Counted from the stretch's first letter, positions 1 to 7,725 are shown. The stretch is 9,185 nt of DNA from an uncultured Lachnospiraceae bacterium (GCA_910578715.1 CAJTRL010000093.1:1-9185); one strand, 5' to 3'. Numbers and translations are program-made. Notes: a model not told the origin generated them from the sequence alone.

Positions 1-2
1 AA

Positions 3-84
3 TGGATGGAGGTGGATTCGAACCACCGAAGCAATTTGCAGCAGATTTACAGTCTGTCCCCTTTGGCCACTCGGGAATCCATCC
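3..84 (-). tRNA. tRNA-Tyr (anticodon GTA)
   Basis: On the minus strand this folds as a class II tRNA with a long variable arm. The 7-bp acceptor stem pairs GGATGGA (84-78) with TCCATCC (10-4), followed by discriminator A at position 3. The T arm carries the canonical GGTTCGAATCC-type sequence. The anticodon loop CTGTAAA (52-46) carries GTA (50-48), which reads tyrosine codons. The long variable arm fits bacterial tRNA-Tyr, as it would tRNA-Leu or tRNA-Ser, but the anticodon decides the identity. The 3' CCA is not encoded (the next bases are TT), so it must be added by tRNA nucleotidyltransferase. It lies 40 bases downstream of the GH13 gene on the same strand. Confidence 0.96.
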
Positions 85-113
85 ATATGATGAGTCTTCA
101 CTCACAACTACCA

Positions 114-142
114 TTTATATCACATCATTCCTGAAAATGCAA
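114..142 (-). promoter_or_regulatory. Candidate sigma-A promoter for tRNA-Tyr
   Basis: On the minus strand, TTGCAT (142-137) and TATAAA (119-114) are separated by exactly 17 bases. The -10 matches 5 of 6 consensus positions and the -35 matches 3 of 6. Transcription would start near 107, about 23 bases before the mature tRNA 5' end, leaving a short leader for RNase P. The -35 and most of the spacer overlap the last codons of the GH13 gene. No intrinsic terminator separates the two genes, so read-through from GH13 could also feed the tRNA. Confidence 0.5.
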
Positions 143-2263
143 GAAATTTTTCTTCTCCGGCCTGTCGGATAAATGTTGTAAAATAATTGCTGATGTTGCC
201 GGCAGCGTAATTTTTACTTTTCCGGCAATCACGGGATATTCTTTTGCTTCCGTCGAAAATCCTTCCTCCGTCGTAATAATCAACTGTCTTAACATACACT
301 CTTTCGGCATGCCGAGATACCATACGGACAGAGACTGCGTCACTTCGTGGTGATTGTTATTCACCAGAATAACGGACTGCGCATCCTTTGTAAAACGCCC
401 ATAGCCGATGACATTATATTCTTCCGCAATATATTTCAGGGAGCCCGTCAGAAATTCCCGGTTCTGCTTATGAATCCGGATAATCGCCTTATGAAAGGCT
501 ATTAACGCTTCATCCTCATGCCCCCAGGGATAAGTACGCCTGTTATCAGGGTCCGTAAAACCACAGACCCCCGCCTCGTCCCCGTAATAAATCGTCGGAG
601 CGCCTATCCAGGTCATCTGGATAACGACCGCCTCCCGTAATACGGCTTTGTTAATGCCCTGATTTGCCGCTTCCGGTCCTAATGTGTTGGTTCTTCCGAC
701 CTTATGATTTGTTCTCGTCAGAAAACGGGAATGGTCATGGTTGGACAGTTCATTCATTGCCGTCTGCAAAGACTGCATCGGAAAACAGGCGCAATGGTGT
801 CTCATCGCATCCCAGAAACTTTTGGCATTGCCCAATAAATCCGCACGATGGTCATCGCTGTGTTTCTGCATGCCGGTTAAAAACCAGGTGACAGGCTCCA
901 TAAACGCATCATAATTCATGACGGTATCCCATTCACCGCCCTGAAGCCACTCCTTCGGGCTTCCATAATGTTCGGCCAAAATGATTGCTTCCGGATTTGC
1001 CGTTTTAACCGCCTTCCGGAACTCTTTCCAGAAAATATGATTAAATTCCGGACTGTGCCCCAAATCTGCGGCCACATCCAGCCGCCATCCGTCCGCATTA
1101 TAGGGCGCGGAAACCCATTTGCCCGCAATGTGAAGCATATAATCGAACAATTCCTTTGAATTTTCATAATTCAGCTTCGGAAGCGTATTGTGGCCCCACC
1201 AGCCGTCATATGCTTCATTATAAGGCCATTTATGCTGGTCATGAAACTGAAAATAAGGATGATACGGGCTCTCCTTCGCGACATAGGCTCCCTTTTCATA
1301 ACCTTCGACACCCTCATAAATTCTCTCCCGGTCCATCCATTTATTGAAAGAACCGCAATGATTGAAAACGCCGTCCAGAATCACCCGGATGCCCCTTCTG
1401 TGCGCTTCTTTGACCACCTCGGCAAAAAGCGCGTTACTGGCTTCCAGATTTTCTTTGTTGGACACGCGGTTGATGTATTGGGAAGCAAAACGGTTCTCAT
1501 GCTGCCCCGGCTGCAATACATCTCCCGTATCGTTTACAATTTTCCCGAAATGCGGGTCGATATTATCATAGTCCTGTATATCATATTTGTGATTGGAAGG
1601 AGAAACAAAGAGCGGATTAAAGTAAATAGCATCAATGCCCAAATCCTGTAAATAATCCATTTTATCCAGAACACCCTGTAAATCGCCGCCGTAAAATTCT
1701 CTTACGCCCATCTGCGCCGGATACTTATTCCAGTCTTCTACTTTTACGCATCCGTCCCCGATATACCGGTATTCATTTGTCAGAACGTCGTTCGACGGGT
1801 CGCCGTTATAGAAACGGTCAACATAGATTTGATAAAAGACCGCGCCCTTTGCCCAGTCGGGCGTCTTAAATCCGGGAATAATCTGGAAATGATAATATTC
1901 GTTTATATCGCGCACGACTCCCCTCGTATCAAAAATACAGGAAATCATACCCGCATGAACCTCAAAATAGTAAACCAGCTTTTCGTTCTCCAGCTGTTCG
2001 GTATATGCGTAATAATCAAAATATTCATCCGATTCGGATTTTAACATCAAATGCTTCTGGTTCTTACTTACAAGAAATACCCTGTCGATATTGTTTCTGG
2101 CAGCCCGGAAACGAATCGTCACTTCCGCGTATGCGCTCGGCTCCGCCGGCGAAATATAATTGCCCGTCGTATCGGAAAACAATGCCTTTCTGTTGAAAAC
2201 GGGACGCATCGACGAAATATACTGATAATTCTGTTCTGCCTTAAAAAACCGGTTAAAATCCAT
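125..2263 (-). CDS. GH13 alpha-glucan hydrolase (neopullulanase/alpha-glycosidase type)
   Basis: The protein has 712 residues and belongs to glycoside hydrolase family 13, which cleaves alpha-1,4 (and sometimes alpha-1,6) glucosidic bonds in maltodextrins, pullulan or cyclodextrins. The N-terminal ~130 residues look like a CBM34-type beta domain of the neopullulanase group. The TIM barrel follows with all conserved regions: DGVFNH (297-302), GWRLD with nucleophile D396 and invariant R394, ILAEHYG with acid/base E431, and SNHD (507-510) with the transition-state Asp D510. An all-beta C-terminal domain closes the protein (~610-700). There is no signal peptide, so it probably acts in the cytoplasm on imported maltodextrins. 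The start was chosen at ATG 2263 because GGAGG lies 7 bases upstream; the frame stays open to a TTG at 2401, but that lacks a ribosome site and would span a terminator hairpin. Exact substrate (neopullulanase, cyclomaltodextrinase, amylopullulanase-like) cannot be decided from sequence alone. Confidence 0.9.
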   Translation of the reverse strand: MDFNRFFKAEQNYQYISSMRPVFNRKALFSDTTGNYISPAEPSAYAEVTIRFRAARNNIDRVFLVSKNQKHLMLKSESDEYFDYYAYTEQLENEKLVYYFEVHAGMISCIFDTRGVVRDINEYYHFQIIPGFKTPDWAKGAVFYQIYVDRFYNGDPSNDVLTNEYRYIGDGCVKVEDWNKYPAQMGVREFYGGDLQGVLDKMDYLQDLGIDAIYFNPLFVSPSNHKYDIQDYDNIDPHFGKIVNDTGDVLQPGQHENRFASQYINRVSNKENLEASNALFAEVVKEAHRRGIRVILDGVFNHCGSFNKWMDRERIYEGVEGYEKGAYVAKESPYHPYFQFHDQHKWPYNEAYDGWWGHNTLPKLNYENSKELFDYMLHIAGKWVSAPYNADGWRLDVAADLGHSPEFNHIFWKEFRKAVKTANPEAIILAEHYGSPKEWLQGGEWDTVMNYDAFMEPVTWFLTGMQKHSDDHRADLLGNAKSFWDAMRHHCACFPMQSLQTAMNELSNHDHSRFLTRTNHKVGRTNTLGPEAANQGINKAVLREAVVIQMTWIGAPTIYYGDEAGVCGFTDPDNRRTYPWGHEDEALIAFHKAIIRIHKQNREFLTGSLKYIAEEYNVIGYGRFTKDAQSVILVNNNHHEVTQSLSVWYLGMPKECMLRQLIITTEEGFSTEAKEYPVIAGKVKITLPATSAIILQHLSDRPEKKNFLHFQE

Positions 2264-2270
2264 ATAAAAG

Positions 2271-2275
2271 CCTCC
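2271..2275 (-). promoter_or_regulatory. Ribosome binding site fixing the GH13 start
   Basis: GGAGG on the minus strand, 7 bases before the ATG at 2263. This is near-optimal spacing and selects the 712-residue product over the 46-residue-longer open frame. Confidence 0.8.
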
Positions 2276-2335
2276 GTCATCCATTATTGCTGTCTTATTC
2301 TCTTTACGCCAGAATACTTTCTTTTCCTTTACAGT

Positions 2336-2368
2336 AAAAAAGACAGCTTTGGAATCGCTGTCCTTTTT
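2336..2368 (-). terminator. Intrinsic terminator (ftsH operon end and/or GH13 leader attenuator)
   Basis: On the minus strand a perfect 6-bp stem, GACAGC (2362-2357) with GCTGTC (2347-2342), encloses a 9-base loop and is followed by six T (2341-2336). An A5 tract (2368-2364) before the stem makes it possibly bidirectional. It is the only convincing terminator downstream of ftsH. It lies about 140 bases past the ftsH stop, but also about 60 bases downstream of the candidate GH13 transcription start, so it may end ftsH read-through and also regulate GH13. A smaller stem, AGAAG/CTTCT (2371-2375 with 2382-2386), lies just upstream. I could not identify a competing antiterminator structure. Confidence 0.65.
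2349..2363. promoter_or_regulatory. CcpA cre-like operator in the GH13 leader
   Basis: The plus-strand sequence TTGGAATCGCTGTCC fits the cre consensus WTGNAANCGNWNNCA at 9 of 10 fixed positions; only the last base (C instead of A) differs. It lies about 65-80 bases downstream of the proposed GH13 start of transcription, a location compatible with roadblock repression by CcpA. The gene degrades alpha-glucans, a typical class of CcpA target. Overlap with the terminator stem means part of its symmetry could come from the hairpin rather than from an operator, so the call is tentative. Confidence 0.35.
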
Positions 2369-2434
2369 AGAGAAGGTATTTCTTCTTATGGGGTATAGCA
2401 AAAAACTATATAATGTATTGGGGGTTACAAGTGT

Positions 2435-2463
2435 ATAATAGCATACCCCTGGAAAAGCTACAA
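2435..2463 (-). promoter_or_regulatory. Candidate extended -10 promoter for GH13
   Basis: On the minus strand, TTGTAG (2463-2458) and TATTAT (2440-2435) are 17 bases apart. The -10 matches 5 of 6 positions and is preceded by TGC, giving an extended -10 motif; the -35 matches only 3 of 6. Transcription would start near 2428, giving a leader of roughly 165 bases before the GH13 ATG. An inverted repeat, GGGGTAT (2449-2443) with ATACCCC (2396-2390), brackets the start site; one arm lies in the promoter spacer, as an operator might. Confidence 0.5.
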
Positions 2464-2508
2464 TCCATAGGATTCACAAATATTACAATTTTGCGTCCCG
2501 ATTTTTGT

Positions 2509-4347
2509 CTATATTGCCCAATCAGGCTGTGTATAATTTGTATCAAACAGCGCTTCAAACTCAGCTCTGCCGATTTTTTCCTTTTCCAGAAGCAGTTTGG
2601 CGCACTCGTGAAGCACTTTTTCATGCTCCATAATAATTTCTTTCGCCTTCGCATAACATTCATCGATTATCGCTTTCACTTCTCTGTCGATTTCCCCGGA
2701 AATGCTCTCGCTATGATTCTTGGCATGTGCAAGGTCTCTTCCGATAAAAACTTCGTCATCATCATCATCGTAATTGATAACGCCGATATTTTCCGACATG
2801 CCGTATCTTGTTACCATTCTGCGGGCTGTCTTTGTAGCTTTCTTAATATCGCTGGATGCCCCTGTCGTAATGTCGTCGAAAATAATTTCTTCGGCAATCC
2901 GCCCGCCGAGAGAGACCATAATATCCTCTTTCATCTTGCCCTTTGTTAAAAACATTTCATCTTTTTCGGGAAGCGGCATTGTATATCCCGCCGCGCCGAT
3001 TCCTGTCGGTATGATAGATACCGTATAGACCGGGCCGACATCCGGCAGCACATGGAACAATATCGCATGGCCCGCCTCGTGATAAGCTGTAATCTTCTTT
3101 TCTTTATCGGAAATGATACGGCTCTTCTTTTCCGAGCCGATGCCTACTTTAATAAACGCTTTCTTGATGTCTTCCTGTTTTACGAAAACCCGTTTGTCCA
3201 TCGCCGCATTGATTGCCGCCTCATTCAGAAGGTTTTCCAAATCCGCTCCCGTAAACCCGGCGGTCGTCTGGGCAATCTGTTCCAGATTCACGTCGTCCGC
3301 AAGCGGTTTATTCTTGGCATGCACTTTCAGAATGTCCTGACGGCCCCCCACATCGGGAGATGCAACACTGATTTTTCTGTCAAAACGGCCCGGTCTTAAA
3401 ATCGCAGGGTCAAGGATATCAACCCGGTTCGTCGCAGCCATAACAATAATGCCTTCGTTGACGCCGAATCCGTCCATTTCCACCAGCAGCTGGTTCAGTG
3501 TCTGCTCTCTTTCGTCGTGTCCGCCGCCCATGCCGGTTCCGCGTCGTCTCGCCACCGCATCGATTTCGTCGATGAAAATAATACAGGGCGCATGCCTCTT
3601 CGCTTCTGCGAACATATCCCGGACGCGGGATGCGCCGACGCCGACAAACATTTCCACGAAATCCGAACCGGAAATGCTGAAAAAGGGCACGTTTGCTTCT
3701 CCTGCAATCGCTTTGGCAAGCAGTGTCTTACCTGTGCCGGGCGCACCTTCTAACAGAACGCCTTTCGGAATCCTGGCGCCGACTCTCGTAAATTTCCCCG
3801 GCTCCTTCAAAAATTCCACAATCTCTTCCAGTTCTTCTTTTTCTTCTTTCAGTCCGGCAACTTCTTTCAGCGTGATTTTATTATCGCCTATGGAAAGTTT
3901 TGCGCGGCTCTTTCCAAAATTCATCATTTTTCCGCCGCTGCCGCCGCCCGCGTTCTGGGCATTCATCATCACGAAGAAAAAAACGCAGACAATCGTTACA
4001 AGCAGTACCGGAAAAACGCTGTTTAAAAACCAGCTTTCTTCGGGCACATTCTCCACGGTCGGGTCCAGGCCGTATTGTCTGACCAGACTTTCCGCTTCCG
4101 CCGTGTCCGTCACATAGAGGAGCTTCTCTTCTCCGCTCTTTAACGTAATTTCCAGCGCTCCGGTAGGCGTCTCCTTATTCGGACAGATATTGACCATCGC
4201 CACGTCGCCGCTTTTTAACTGGGCTTCAAATTCCCCTTTCGTATAACCGCTGCCCTGTACTCTCAAAGTGCCAATCCAGACCGTGAAGAGAAGAAGTCCG
4301 ATGATAATGACAAAGTATAAATAAAAATTTCTGCTATTCTTATTCAA
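2509..4347 (-). CDS. ftsH: ATP-dependent zinc metalloprotease FtsH
   Basis: The 612-residue protein is a membrane-anchored AAA+ protease that unfolds and degrades misfolded membrane proteins and some regulators, working as a hexamer. Two membrane segments (about 9-28 and 109-129) flank an extracytoplasmic domain. The AAA module has Walker A GAPGTGKT (201-208), Walker B IIFIDEID (256-263) and the second region of homology (about 305-324, ending in the RPGRFDR arginine fingers). The protease part has the zinc motif HEAGH (423-427), with D500 in TTGASSD as the likely third ligand. The start is TTG at 4347: it follows AGAGGA by 5 bases and no in-frame ATG precedes it, because a TAG stop occurs 18 bases upstream. 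An acidic run D527-D531 is unusual. It lies 46 bases after hpt with no terminator between, so it is probably the last gene of the spoIIE-tilS-hpt-ftsH unit. Confidence 0.97.
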   Translation of the reverse strand: MNKNSRNFYLYFVIIIGLLLFTVWIGTLRVQGSGYTKGEFEAQLKSGDVAMVNICPNKETPTGALEITLKSGEEKLLYVTDTAEAESLVRQYGLDPTVENVPEESWFLNSVFPVLLVTIVCVFFFVMMNAQNAGGGSGGKMMNFGKSRAKLSIGDNKITLKEVAGLKEEKEELEEIVEFLKEPGKFTRVGARIPKGVLLEGAPGTGKTLLAKAIAGEANVPFFSISGSDFVEMFVGVGASRVRDMFAEAKRHAPCIIFIDEIDAVARRRGTGMGGGHDEREQTLNQLLVEMDGFGVNEGIIVMAATNRVDILDPAILRPGRFDRKISVASPDVGGRQDILKVHAKNKPLADDVNLEQIAQTTAGFTGADLENLLNEAAINAAMDKRVFVKQEDIKKAFIKVGIGSEKKSRIISDKEKKITAYHEAGHAILFHVLPDVGPVYTVSIIPTGIGAAGYTMPLPEKDEMFLTKGKMKEDIMVSLGGRIAEEIIFDDITTGASSDIKKATKTARRMVTRYGMSENIGVINYDDDDDEVFIGRDLAHAKNHSESISGEIDREVKAIIDECYAKAKEIIMEHEKVLHECAKLLLEKEKIGRAEFEALFDTNYTQPDWAI

Positions 4348-4393
4348 AACAATCCTCTTTTCCTAATATAAATAGAATCAAAACCCGCCGTTT

Positions 4394-4918
4394 CTACTCA
4401 AACTTTACAATGCCGATATATGGCAGATTTCTGTATTTCTGGGCATAATCCAGACCGTATCCTACAACGAACTCATCGGGAATTTCAAATCCGGTATAAT
4501 CCGCCTTCACATCGACTACCCTTCTGCCCGGTTTGTCTAACAGCGCACAAAGTCTTACGTCCTCCGCGCCCCTGTCGTTCATCAGCTTTATCAGATAATC
4601 CAGTGTCCTTCCGGTATCAACGATATCTTCCACTAACAAAACATGCTTCCCTTGAAGCGGTTCATCCAGGTCTTTGACGATTTTCACGACACCGCTCGAT
4701 TCGGATGATTTTCCATAGCTGGAAACAGACATAAAATCGAGAAATACAGGAACCGTAATCCGTTTGGCAAGCTCACATGCAAAAAAACTCGCCCCTTTCA
4801 GAATACATATCAGATAAATATCCTTTCCCGCATAATCTCTGCTGATTTGCTCTCCGAGCTGCCTGATTCTGGCATCGACTTCTTCCTCAGATAATAAGAC
4901 TTCAATTCGTTCAGCCAT
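4394..4918 (-). CDS. hpt: Hypoxanthine phosphoribosyltransferase
   Basis: The 174-residue type I phosphoribosyltransferase joins hypoxanthine or guanine to PRPP, giving IMP or GMP in purine salvage in the cytoplasm. The PRPP-binding motif VLLVEDIVDTGRTL (93-106) shows the paired acidic residues E97/D98 and D101. LKG (40-42) is the cis-peptide loop that contacts pyrophosphate, and the C-terminal segment around VVGYGLDYAQKYRNLPYIG (151-169) is typical of bacterial Hpt. The length is normal for the family. The ATG overlaps the 3' end of tilS by 8 bases and its GGAGG lies inside the last tilS codons, indicating translational coupling. The tilS-hpt-ftsH order matches B. subtilis. Confidence 0.96.
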   Translation of the reverse strand: MAERIEVLLSEEEVDARIRQLGEQISRDYAGKDIYLICILKGASFFACELAKRITVPVFLDFMSVSSYGKSSESSGVVKIVKDLDEPLQGKHVLLVEDIVDTGRTLDYLIKLMNDRGAEDVRLCALLDKPGRRVVDVKADYTGFEIPDEFVVGYGLDYAQKYRNLPYIGIVKFE

Positions 4919-6380
4919 CGCTTTCCTCCTTCAACTGTACCTGTAAGATACATTTCGTATTTTCATTCACCTTATAATACTGGCTGATACGATACCCCGG
5001 TACCCAGACAATATGTGGTCCGTCCGCCAGTAAATAAATGTGCTCCCGCCGCATTTTGGGAATTTTCTCATTCATCATGTATTCTTTTATCGTCTTCTTG
5101 TGCAAAGCACTGTCAATCGTCAGAAAGTCTCCTTTCTGCCGCGTTCTGAAGATTAAAACCTTAGTTATTTTATCATAATCAAACCATTTCGTATATGTCT
5201 TTTCCGGAATATTTTGCCCTTTTTTATAAAAAAACTCCTCTTCCGGCACATATTGAAAGGATATTTTTCCAAGACCCGGTATCGTCACTTCTCCCGGTAT
5301 TGTTACCGGAACCGGCGGATATTCCTGCTGCAGATACTTCTGCGGCAGACATTGCCGCTCTCCGGACTTACGTTTCACAACGGGCGCCCGGTCTTCCGGC
5401 ATATACAGCAAAAACCTGTCGTATTCCTTACGGGCCCGTATGCCATAAGGCAGAATTATCTCCTTACTTCCATTCTTTCCGGTCAGTTCCATCAAATCGT
5501 TCAGATGTTCTTTCGTCATATCTTTCCGACAGCCTGTTATCTGTTCCAGGCTCCTTAGCAGAATCATTTTCTGCAGAAATTCGTCTTCTTCCCGGAAAGC
5601 CCGTATATTTACAATTATCCTTTTTTCTTCCTGAACAAAAACACACCTCTCAAACGCCTGAACCGTCTGTTTCGTTACAAACGCATCCGTCTGCGAAAGA
5701 ATTTCCGCCGCCTCTCCGATATGGGCCGCCGCATTCCGGCAGATATGTTCTTCCGCATAAGCCAGAATATGATGCCTGATTTTATTCCTCGTATAAGTAT
5801 CATCATTATTTGTACTGTCCATACAAAAGGCAAGCCCTTTTTCGGACAAATATGCCTCGATTTCCGCTCTTTCCAGACATAAAAGCGGCCGGATGACCCG
5901 CTCCCGCACCGGACGAATGCTGCCAAGCCCTCTTAGCCCGCTGCCCCGGAATAAATGAAACAACATCGTTTCCGCCCTGTCATTCAGATTATGTGCGACG
6001 GCGATTTTGCACGGCCCGCATTCCCCTTCCAGCGCTTCTTCAAAAGCCTGATACCGCAGCTGTCTCCCCGCCTCTTCGGGCGTAAGCCGTTTTTCTTTTG
6101 CATATCCGGCCATATCCACCTTCTTAAACAAAAAGGGAATGCTCCATTCTTCGCACAACCGTTTTACATAATCCGCGTCTTCCTGTGCATCCGGACGGAT
6201 GCCGTGATGGACATGCACGACAATCAGGCGGAACGGAATTTCTTCCGTCAGTTTTCGCAATACAGAAAGCATACAGACGGAATCGGCTCCGCCGGAGACG
6301 CCCGCTGCAACCGTATCGCCGCCGGAAATCATTTGATACTTTTCAATATATGCCCTGACCTTCCCGTAAATATCTTCCAT
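4911..6380 (-). CDS. tilS: tRNA(Ile)-lysidine synthetase TilS
   Basis: The 489-residue enzyme uses ATP and lysine to convert the wobble cytidine of tRNA-Ile (CAU) to lysidine, so that it reads AUA and is charged with isoleucine; it is essential in most bacteria. The N-terminal PP-loop ATPase carries SGGADS (29-34). Further conserved parts are the AHNLNDRAET segment (129-138) and the DSTNNDDTYTRNKIR stretch (188-202). The C-terminal TilS domain (about 410-470) ends near VPGYRIS. ATG 6380 is the first in-frame start after a TAA 18 bases upstream; its ribosome site is weak (AAAGG about 12 bases away), suggesting dependence on translation of spoIIE, which ends 41 bases earlier. yabS and yabT, which stand between spoIIE and tilS in B. 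subtilis, are absent. Confidence 0.96.
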   Translation of the reverse strand: MEDIYGKVRAYIEKYQMISGGDTVAAGVSGGADSVCMLSVLRKLTEEIPFRLIVVHVHHGIRPDAQEDADYVKRLCEEWSIPFLFKKVDMAGYAKEKRLTPEEAGRQLRYQAFEEALEGECGPCKIAVAHNLNDRAETMLFHLFRGSGLRGLGSIRPVRERVIRPLLCLERAEIEAYLSEKGLAFCMDSTNNDDTYTRNKIRHHILAYAEEHICRNAAAHIGEAAEILSQTDAFVTKQTVQAFERCVFVQEEKRIIVNIRAFREEDEFLQKMILLRSLEQITGCRKDMTKEHLNDLMELTGKNGSKEIILPYGIRARKEYDRFLLYMPEDRAPVVKRKSGERQCLPQKYLQQEYPPVPVTIPGEVTIPGLGKISFQYVPEEEFFYKKGQNIPEKTYTKWFDYDKITKVLIFRTRQKGDFLTIDSALHKKTIKEYMMNEKIPKMRREHIYLLADGPHIVWVPGYRISQYYKVNENTKCILQVQLKEESDG

Positions 6381-6421
6381 AAAGTGTCTGTGCCTTTATC
6401 CTTCTTTGCATATTTCCGATT

Positions 6422-7642
6422 TCAACCCATTTTATCATACTTCCAGTCGTAACGCCATATTCCGATAACGAGCACTGTCATGTCATCCCGGATTTTCCCC
6501 TTGCTCTGGCGGAGACAGTAATTCAATATCTGCTTTGCAATCTCTCCCGGATTCGTATGTGATATCTTTCCGAGCAGTTCCGGAAAAACTTCTTCTCCAA
6601 TTCCCTGTTCCAGTGCGTCCAGCACGCCGTCGGAAAGCATAATGATATAATCTCCGTCCTGAAGCTGTCTATGTATTGTTTCCGGCTCTATCTGCTGAAA
6701 AACACCAAGAGGAAGATTTCTTGCGGAAAGCCTGTCCACCAGATGCTCTCGTTTGATAAAAGTACATGCCGCTCCGATTTTCGTAAATTCACAGGCTCCT
6801 GTATAAAGGTTCAGTTCGCAGATATCCAGTGTGGACATATTCTGCTCCTGTTCTCCCGCCGCCAGCGCACCGTTGATAATCTGTATTGCCGCTTCCTTCC
6901 GGAATCCTGCTTCCATAAGACGTTCCATCATTTCGATGACTTTCCCTGACTCTTCGCTCGCTTTTTCGCCGGACCCCATGCCGTCAGAAAGGATTGCGAC
7001 CATTCTCCCCTGTTCCGTTTCACAAAAAGAATAATTATCTCCCGATACCTTCTCCGTTTCCTTTGTTGCTTTCGCAAACCCGGTCAGCACATGAAAAGAA
7101 GGCTCTTCCCTAAAATAATAGGTACTCCATTCCTTATACATAAACAATGGAGCCTGTCCCGGCGCCCGAAGCCGGATATTCATCGCAGCGGATATCAGGC
7201 CGGCAACATCTTCTAACATAATATTATCCTGACTCTGTGGTTTCATTGCCAAACTCAGCGTCAGATGACCGTCTTCATTCTCAAGAATCATAAAGTTCTT
7301 CAACAAGATTCCCGATTCCTTCAGATAATGCGATACCTGCCTGTATTTCCGCTCGCTTATCGGCCGGTATTGGTAGGCTTCCCCGGCTACGCCAGACATA
7401 ATATGTGCCATTTCTTTCAAATGGTCCGCGAGAAGTCCACGGCTTTCATATAGTTTTTTCTGCCACAAATATTCCTGTCTATTCTTATCCTCCGGAGAAA
7501 TTTCCACGCGTTTCTCCTCAAAAAGCTCCGCAAGCTCCCGGAAAGATTCCGCATATCCCAATAATTTCTGTCTGCCGTATTCCGGTATTATCGTGACAAT
7601 ATTATCTTCTTTGACTTCTTCCCGCTTCCTCATACCCTTCAT
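6422..7642 (-). CDS. spoIIE: SpoIIE-type PP2C phosphatase lacking the membrane domain
   Basis: The 406-residue protein matches the C-terminal half of SpoIIE, the serine phosphatase that dephosphorylates SpoIIAA to activate sigma-F in the forespore. The PP2C domain (about 190-395) has its acidic metal ligands: GDNY (D202), LSDGMGSG (D220), STLD (D273), LSDGV (D338) and RDDMT (D386/D387). Residues 1-190 resemble the cytoplasmic linker/regulatory region and have a helical, charged N-terminus. The family is usually about 800 residues, with some ten N-terminal membrane segments; none are present here. An in-frame TAA 9 bases before the ATG excludes a longer frame, and only 202 bases separate it from divIC. 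GGGAGG lies just 3 bases before ATG 7642, or 12 before the in-frame ATG at 7633, so the exact start is uncertain. Context between divIC and tilS supports spoIIE; a soluble RsbU-like role cannot be excluded. Confidence 0.88.
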   Translation of the reverse strand: MKGMRKREEVKEDNIVTIIPEYGRQKLLGYAESFRELAELFEEKRVEISPEDKNRQEYLWQKKLYESRGLLADHLKEMAHIMSGVAGEAYQYRPISERKYRQVSHYLKESGILLKNFMILENEDGHLTLSLAMKPQSQDNIMLEDVAGLISAAMNIRLRAPGQAPLFMYKEWSTYYFREEPSFHVLTGFAKATKETEKVSGDNYSFCETEQGRMVAILSDGMGSGEKASEESGKVIEMMERLMEAGFRKEAAIQIINGALAAGEQEQNMSTLDICELNLYTGACEFTKIGAACTFIKREHLVDRLSARNLPLGVFQQIEPETIHRQLQDGDYIIMLSDGVLDALEQGIGEEVFPELLGKISHTNPGEIAKQILNYCLRQSKGKIRDDMTVLVIGIWRYDWKYDKMG

Positions 7643-7695
7643 GCGCCTCCCTTATTTTACCATCTATTTTATCAATATATGTGAGGCACGCCATA

Positions 7696-7725
7696 ATTAT
7701 TCACCAAAAAATATTCCCTGTGCAA
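7696..7725 (-). promoter_or_regulatory. Possible spoIIE promoter
   Basis: On the minus strand, TTGCAC (7725-7720) and AATAAT (7701-7696) stand 18 bases apart; the -10 matches 5 of 6 positions and the -35 matches 3. An alternative -10, AATTAT (7698-7693), gives 21-base spacing, the kind known for Spo0A-activated sigma-A promoters such as B. subtilis spoIIE. I see no good TTTGTCGAA-type Spo0A box. The leader would be about 50 bases. The evidence is weak but the region must hold a promoter, because a strong terminator lies upstream. Confidence 0.35.

Noticed and set aside
2264..2401. 46-residue N-terminal extension of the GH13 protein from TTG 2401
   Set aside because: There is no ribosome site before this TTG, the stretch covers a terminator hairpin and it is not GH13-like; ATG 2263 has GGAGG at ideal spacing.
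2413..2949. Plus-strand open frame of 178 codons starting in the ftsH-GH13 gap
   Set aside because: Most of it is antisense to the ftsH 3' end, and no ribosome site or family signature is seen.
3449..4117. Plus-strand open frame of 222 codons
   Set aside because: It lies entirely antisense to the conserved AAA region of ftsH, with low-complexity Ser/Pro-rich translation typical of a shadow frame.
5195..5779. Plus-strand open frame of 194 codons
   Set aside because: It is antisense to tilS, has no ribosome site or recognisable domain and is explained by the codon use of tilS.
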